From Sphagnum magellanicum (taxonomy: Eukaryota; Streptophyta; Sphagnopsida; Sphagnales; Sphagnaceae), in NCBI GenBank assembly GCA_021904315.1, contig CM038912.1, positions 24,216,949 to 24,280,948 of the forward strand: a stretch of DNA of 64,000 bases, given 5' to 3'. Shown one piece after another: positions 57,553 to 64,000 of this stretch. The position numbers were made by a program, and so were the translations under genes. The notes beneath the pieces were generated by a model, which did not search any database, had not been told where the DNA came from, and saw only the letters and a program-made list of their open reading frames with translations. How positions within the stretch are numbered: position 1 is the first letter of the stretch; each line of letters opens with the position of its first letter.

Positions 57553-59042
57553 GATTAACCTCTAACATGTTATTGAACATCATTGGCATTCTGACATGGG
57601 GGGTGGGGTTCATTCAACAAATGGATGGGCCCAACTTGAGAAAAATGACAACCTTGATGAGGCAATTTGAACAATCAGAGTTGCCTATGTAAAACCTTTC
57701 AAAGTTGCATGGGGTGTTTGGAATTGGACATCGAAATTTAATAAGTGCAATTGAACAAAAAAAAAAAGATGTAATATCAAAGTATCATGATTCAAAAATT
57801 ATTTATGGATGGTATGTTTGCATACTTCAACTATATTTTTAATTAAAATTATTTGCATCTTTTAATTGAAATTTAATTTGCTTCAACATTTTTTTGTGTT
57901 AGGCTTCGAGGCACAACAAAGGAAACTTTTGTGGTCGATGCAATTTGACTTGTGTTTAATCATCGTTAATTATTTACTCATCAACATGTAAGAAAAGTTA
58001 TAGTCGTTGTAACAAACTATCATACCAATATGGACATTGCATTTAGTTCATCTTCTTAAAATGAATAATCATAAATACATAATTGTAGTCAAACTTGTAG
58101 TGAAACTTTAATGCATGTACGCACCATTTTTGTATTAAACCATTGTAGCTTAACTTGGCATGATATATTTCTGTCACCATCATTTTTGTAGTGTGGTTAC
58201 TTGAACATTTTATATCAATCCACTTGTTTTAATTTTGGAATTTGTGGATTTTGGGATCATTTTATGCCATGTTGCACACAACACCCCTATCCACCATGAA
58301 TGAATTACATTTACCATAAACCAAATGAGCAATAGCTTCATCTAATAAGGTTATCACATGTTGTGGCCATGCTAGAGTATTTAAACAATACTTTCATGAA
58401 TGCAAATTGAAGCTCAATATTAAAATGACTGATTATGCAATAATCTCATAATCTTTATAATAAAATACCCACACAATAACCTTTTAAGAATATATATTTT
58501 GATAATTTTATATAATTATAGTGTTTGCATTCATAAAATGACCTTTTGATGCATAAACCAGTTTGTCTATGTGGGTATTACAAACTTTTGATCTTCTATT
58601 GTCAATGGTTTGGGTTCTCCATAAAACCTTTCAAATTGCAATACCCACCTCATCAATTGACCCATGTTCATGTTACATTACCTTCATTTAAATTTTTGTT
58701 TAATATCTATTTCAAATAAACAAGGGGGACATTGGGTTTCAAGTAACCTTTTTGTTAGCATTTATATTATTTTCATGGAATATCGTAAAGGTGATTTTAT
58801 GTATTCACATACACATATATATAAAGATGTTCCTCTTTTTAGTTTTTCTTTCATCTACTAAAAGAGAAGAGAATGAAGGTGACTTCATGGCAAAAGGTAT
58901 GAATGATATAAACCTTTCCACTTGTTTTGTTTACATTTTATTAAGGGTTGGGGTTTCTCCCCCAAAATTAGGTTTTTAAAAAAAGGTTTTATTGATAGTT
59001 ATATGAAATTGTTGTAATAATTGTTCATAATTTTATTACAAC
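57553..59042. other. AT-rich stretch, no recognised gene
   Basis: The frames are short and unremarkable. Words of the GGTATTGCA family (CAATACCCACCTCA near 58640) occur. Nothing else stands out. Confidence 0.4.
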
Positions 59043-59849
59043 TATGCATCCAATGTTTATAGTAGGTACACAATTTAGGGTTATGAAAAAATAATTCCAA
59101 AATTAAGTTTAACATTAGTTGTAAGAAAATTGTTGAATTTTAACATTAAAATTATACAACCAATTTTTTTGTGTTTATTTAATTGAAGGTCAATGTAGGG
59201 ATTTTTTTGTTGCATAAAAAGGTTTTAACTCAACATTTTAAGGTTCATTTGTATAAGTCTACTTAGTTTTTCAAATTTTAGCATATGCATCCATTAGGTT
59301 GTAATGTCTACATAATTAATTCATGATTTATGCGAACAAAATTTACAAATTAGGTTGAAGGTTTTTTGGTCATTTGTTTTAATACTTGCACCTTCCAACC
59401 TTTTTATGACCTAAATATAATCAGTAGCAAAAATGATCTAGGGGAATTGCAAGGACTTGGGTTATTTGCATTTCAATTTTGTAATAGGTGCCCCATATCA
59501 ACACGAAGGTATTACAAAAACTTGGTCCATTGTCATTCAAATCTCATCACATCATGATTGGTTAAATGTATGCAATGTCTTTAATCATAGTTTTGCCATT
59601 GTGATAATAATAATATTTTTTTTAAAAAGTAAAATAAAACGATGCAATACTTGCATTTGAAAACATTAAATCCTAGTTGGATTTCTTATGTTTAAGGCAA
59701 TACCCAAATGTTGCGCATAGAATATCCATCATTAATGATATAAAAGAATACAACAATAATTTTGAATTTTTTTCTAATTAGAAGAAAAATTAAAAAATTA
59801 GACTCATCATTTTGAAAAAAAAATAGAATTGTAAAAAGATAAATAAATT

Positions 59850-60570
59850 TTTACCCAAAAGATGAAAGTTTAACCAAAAAAAAAAAAGAAGGTTTTGCCA
59901 AGATATAAAATTTTAACCAAGAAAATATAGAGGTTTTGCCAAAAGATAAAATTTTTGCCAAGAAGAGGTAAAAGTTTAGCCAAGAAAAGATATAAATTTT
60001 ATTAAGAGATAAAAGTAAAACCAAGAAAAGATAAAAATTTAGAATAAGAGATATAGGTTTTGCCAAAAGATATAACTTTAACCAAGAAGTGATAAAGGTT
60101 TTACCACGAGATAAAAGTTTAACCAAAAAGAGATATAAGTTGAGCCATGGAGATATAAAATTTTAGCCAAAAATATATATAAATTTTGTTAAAAAATAGA
60201 AGTTTAACTAAGAAAAAAGAAAAGTTTAACCAATACGAGATAAAAGTTTAGCCAAAAAAAAGGTTTTGACAAGAAATAGAAGTTTAGTGAATAAGAAATA
60301 AACATTTAGCCAAAAAGAAATATAAATTTAGCTAATAAGAGATATAAGTTTTGCTAAGGGATAAAAGTTTAACCAAGAAAACATATAGATTTTGTCGAGA
60401 GATAAAAGTTTAGCTAAAAAAATATAAAAGTTTTGCCAAGAGATAGAAATTTAACCAAAAAGAGATAATAATTTTGTGAACAAAAAATAAGAGTTTCGAC
60501 AATAAATAAAAGTTTAACCAAGAAAAAATAAAAGTTTAGCCCAAAACAAATATATGTTTTACTAGAAAAT
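59850..60570. repeat. Degenerate AAAAGTTTAGCCAAGA-type minisatellite ahead of copy C
   Basis: This is the longest of the arrays, with about thirty degenerate units of 18-25 bp alternating TTTAGCCAA and TTTTGCCAA variants. Confidence 0.85.
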
Positions 60571-60954
60571 AAAATGTATGTAAGGAATTAGTTGTTAGTT
60601 TGTAGGCAGGGCTAAGATGTAAGTCAGTAGGGTAGCTAGGTGGGGGGGGAGGTATGAAGATCAGGGTTGGGAAAAAAATATCAACAAAAGAAAATGGTCA
60701 AATGTTAGTAGCCGAAAAAAAATTGACTGTAGTAGAATGTTAGTTAACATAAGGTAAAAAGGAAGATGAAAAACACAGCCCATCCTGTGGACAGAACGAC
60801 CAACTGGTGCAGTCATGGGGGCTGGTTCACTCTGGCCATCAAAGTCGTCCAGGAACCCAATAATGGTCAGAACGTATTCGAGTCCTTTCCAGATTTAATT
60901 TGTTCTCCTCGTTCAGTGTTTGCCTGTAGCTTCCACTTTCCTGATGCCTATGCC

Positions 60955-61118
60955 ACAGGTGATTATCACAACTGACTTTTCTAGAACCGAATACTGTAAC
61001 CCTTTCTTTGATTCCAGCTTCTGCACTAGTTGGTACACAGGTGATTATCACAACTGACTTTTCTAGAACCGAATACTGTAACCCTTTCTTTGATTCCAGC
61101 TTCTGCACTAGTTGGTAC
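60955..61118. repeat. Perfect 82-bp tandem duplication upstream of copy C
   Basis: The segment beginning ACAGGTGATTATCACAACTG occurs at 60955-61036 and again, identically by eye, at 61037-61118. Copies A and B have it once. Perfect identity implies a very recent event. Confidence 0.85.
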
Positions 61119-61225
61119 TCTTTAACGTCAACAACACCTGACATACTAAAGAGTAGCGACTAATGTGGTAAATAATGTCCCCACCCCACCTGTCATGGAC
61201 TTGAGTGGCATCCCCTTGAACAACC

Positions 61226-61823
61226 TTGCAAAATTGCAAGAGTGGTCCATTTGATATGTATTCATATGGAATTGTCATTTGCTTATTACCAGTAGTTACC
61301 CATGAGTTTTCCCCACTTGGGCAAAACAAATTTGGAAAAATAAGAGACTTTCGTTTTCCAGTGTAACTTCAACAGAAAAAAATTTCTAATTTTTTGGAAA
61401 ATCCGCAAGTTCAGCTACCTGACAAAATTGAAAAAACCCCTGCTTACTACACTATTTTGGGTTTGTGGAAGTTGAATGACGTACCATTTGAGACGTATTT
61501 GGTGTGGGAAATGTACTTGATGAACATGAGAGAAAAATTGAGAGGTACAAAGCTCATCCCCCCTTAATGCTAAACGTGTTATTGTCAATTTGATTTGACA
61601 GTTCCATGCTACCGTCAGGGGCTAGGGTAACTTCTGGCCGGTTTGCTTTGATGGCCTCTCCTTCCTCGTTCTCCATATTTGAAGTTGGGGACCCCTGATC
61701 CATTCTGGTATCTTGACGAGCATTCCGGCAATTTTCAAGAGAAGACTGAGTAGTGAGTGGCAAATTCCGCAGTTCTTCTTTTCACCTCTCTTTGTTGAAG
61801 TAGCGGTCTTACCTTACCTGACC
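61226..61823 (+). promoter_or_regulatory. Promoter-proximal block of copy C
   Basis: The block is homologous to 32680-33285 and 44644-45246. The TATAAAAA of gene A reads ATTGAAAAAA here. GACC precedes the ATG at 61824, as in gene A. Confidence 0.4.
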
Positions 61824-64000
61824 ATGGCTTCAACTTCCGCGGCCACAACAACAAAGCAGCAAGCGAATACAGATCTCATAGAGGCAACAAAATCGGATGA
61901 CGAGGCTCAGGTCATTGCAGAAACTTCAGGAGTCACAACAAAGCAGCAGCCGATTTTTGATCTCGTGGAGGCAACGAAATCGGATGAAGAGGCGAACGCT
62001 GCTGCAGCAACTTCGGAAGCCACAACAAACCACCAGGCGAATTTGGATCTCATTGAGACAGCGAAATCGGATGGCAAAGCGAAGGCCATTACTGCAACTC
62101 CCGTAGCCACAACAAACGAGCAGGCGAATTTGGATCTCCTAGAGGCAGCAAAATCAGATGACGAGGCGAAGGCTGTTGCAGCGCTAACTCAGTCGGGCGT
62201 GGATGTGAACTGCCGTGAAAAGATAGAGAGAAGGAATTCACGCCACTGATCCGGGCTATTACCTCAAAGAACCTGAAGGTTGCACGGGTCTTGTTAGCGG
62301 ATCCCAGAGTCGACGTGAATGCAACTGATACCTCTGGTCTAACTGCTTTGCATCGAGCTACGGGTAGACGTCTAAGTGCAATAATCCTCTCCCAAAGGAC
62401 GGATATAGATTAGAATCCCACTCACAAGGCGGGTGGAACACCACTGCTTTTTTAATCAAGGCTGACGAGTGTAGATACAATCTCCGAGCTGATCAGAGTC
62501 AAATCAGTGCAGCTTTTAGCAAGATCCATTGATTGGTTCACGGCATTGCAGGAACTGGCAGAACAAGAATCACCATTTCCAGCTTGGTTGGTAATAGACC
62601 AACTCCAGAGAGGAGCTGCAAAGTTATCGATGTACTGCTCCCAGAACTTGAAGTGAGAGGTCATAACTTGGTCACCTTCGTGAATGCCACAGATGTTCTA
62701 AACCGAACTGCGCTGCACTACATAGCAGAAGAAGGATCCGTAGAAATGCTGAAGCACTTGTTGGAAAGGTGCCCTACAGGTATGAGTGTCACTGGTGTTG
62801 ACTGTCATGGTTTTACACCAATTCATTTGGCTTTTCGAAGGGGACACACAGGCATGGTAGAATTGCTTCTTCACCTGCCGAGCATGGATGCCAATATCGG
62901 CGCTACTGTAAATGCTTCCCCTCCAAGCGGACTCAAGCCATGGGAGTCCGATCATTTCACTCTGTGTAGGCCAAATTTGTCCATAAAAGCACCCAAGGAG
63001 CTACCCACTGCAGGCAACCTCACACATCTACATTTCGCTGCCATGGAGGGGCACACGGAAATAGTGGATCTCCTTCTGAAGTGGCCAGGGATCTATGTTG
63101 CTCCCTTGGACACGAAAGGACTTTCACCATTCCACTATTCTATACAGAATGGTCACTCGGGGGTGGTAAAGCTGTTGCTAGAGAAATTAGAGAATGTAGG
63201 AGAGCCGTTCACGTTCTGCGACGAATGGCTTGCACCACTTGACCATTCTATACAGAAAGGTGACTTGGAGGTGGTGAAGCTGTTGGTAGAGAAAGGGGAG
63301 CCGTTCACGCCCCTCAACTGCGAGAAGCAAATGAGTATGTTCGAAAACTTACTACATGTGGCTACAGAGCATAATAAGAAGGAAATAGCAGTTTATCTCT
63401 TGGATACATTAGGTTTGAGAACACAACCATTTGCTCTAACTAGCACCCCATTCTCCAGCCATCAGAGCAAGTTATTAGCTATAGCTGCAAGGGAGAATTA
63501 CTCCAAAATCATCCGATATGTTTTGAACCGGCATCCAGAGGTGGATGCAAATGCTTCAATTGAATTGGTTGCTCACCAAGACCTGGTCACCTCACCTCTT
63601 CATTTTGCTGCTCTGGGAGGCCATGTGGAAGCTGTAAGAGAACTTTTGAATCATCACAACCTAGATGTTAATGCCAAGGACAACAAGAAGAGGACGCCAT
63701 TGTTGTGTGCTATGAAACAAGACAAATTGGAAGTGGTGAAAGCCTTATGCTCTGATCCAGCAAATCGCCTAAGGGCCACTGAAGAAGATTCACATGGCCG
63801 ACTCCAATCCAAATTGCAATAGAAGCGGACAAGAAAGAGGTTGAGAAGGTGTTGCTAGAGCAACCTGAGGTGAAAGATTTCATTGACAGATTATACAGGG
63901 AGAGGCAAGTGCATGTGGATGCTGCAAATGCTCTTTTGGTTGGTGCAGCATTGATTGCAAGTGTCACTTTTGCAGGTTGGTTACAACCCCCTCTAGGCTA
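61824..64000 (+). pseudogene. Ankyrin-PGG gene copy C, multiply broken, runs off the window
   Basis: The start at 61824 is set by alignment with gene A. The four 29-residue repeats and the beginning of the first ankyrin repeat are intact, then a net two-base insertion near 62216-62238 shifts the frame and ends it at 62249. In the original alignment there are also a TAG at 62411-62413, where A has TGG, and a TAA near 62453. A one-base deletion near 62592 restores the long ankyrin frame that runs to 63822. A further one-base deletion near 63801 shifts it again before the membrane domain, whose first part (DRLYRERQVHVDAANALL) is readable up to the window end. The coding order is therefore complete but spread over several frames. 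The sequence alternates between A-like and B-like segments. Confidence 0.88.

Larger units (their letters stand above)
59043..61225. repeat. Second copy of upstream block U1, ahead of copy C
   Basis: This block is homologous to 30489-32680 in the same order, including the shared TACACAATTTAGGGTTAT near its left edge, a large minisatellite and the GCTGGTTCACTCTGGCC motif at 60821-60836. It carries an extra 82-bp tandem duplication (60955-61118). No gene was recognised. Confidence 0.8.

Noticed and set aside
59851..60126. 91-codon minus-strand frame with repeated WLKFYLLAKP-like residues
   Set aside because: It is a translation of the minisatellite upstream of copy C.

Overview
The window looks like a piece of a repeat-rich, AT-rich land-plant nuclear genome. 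The plant call rests on an ankyrin-repeat protein with a four-helix PGG-type membrane domain and on the ruins of a PLS-class pentatricopeptide (PPR) gene. The style of the decayed transposon proteins reminds me of non-seed plants, mosses in particular, but that is recollection, not a search result. No bacterial, plastid or mitochondrial gene organisation is visible, and no tRNA or rRNA gene was recognised.

Positions 1-30,500 are almost gene-free. They hold an orphan copy (731-4056) of a 3.3-kb block that otherwise lies downstream of the ankyrin genes, several local tandem repeats (6331-6890, 17424-17750, 21070-21640), fold-back and MITE-like elements (9804-10122, 11532-12067, 22401-22754, 27934-28044), and broken protein genes: two hAT-like transposase pieces (near 14.8 kb and 19.0 kb), a long decayed transposase-like gene (26.0-27.2 kb), a PPR remnant on the minus strand (29.0-29.7 kb) and a short scrap of an ankyrin-PGG gene (30.36-30.50 kb).

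Positions 30,500-64,000 are a tandem array of three ankyrin-PGG genes on the plus strand. Gene A (33286-35940) is one intact 884-codon frame. Copy B (45247-47897) is broken by a one-base deletion and a nonsense codon. Copy C (61824 to the window end) carries three frameshifts and two stops. A and B lie about 11.95 kb apart with matching flanks. B and C are 16.6 kb apart because extra sequence, including a transposon nested in another transposon, lies between them. Each copy is preceded by a degenerate 20-25 bp minisatellite, a recurring short motif and a conserved promoter-proximal block. Upstream of B this block has been duplicated in inverted orientation around a 1.2-kb terminal-inverted-repeat element, giving a hairpin of about 300-bp arms.

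The most interesting signal is that the ankyrin part of these genes differs far more between copies than their non-coding flanks do, while the start of the membrane domain is nearly identical. Copy C alternates between A-like and B-like sequence. This is what a diversifying, gene-converting family of membrane ankyrin proteins (for example ACD6-like immune or cell-death regulators) would look like. That functional link is inference.
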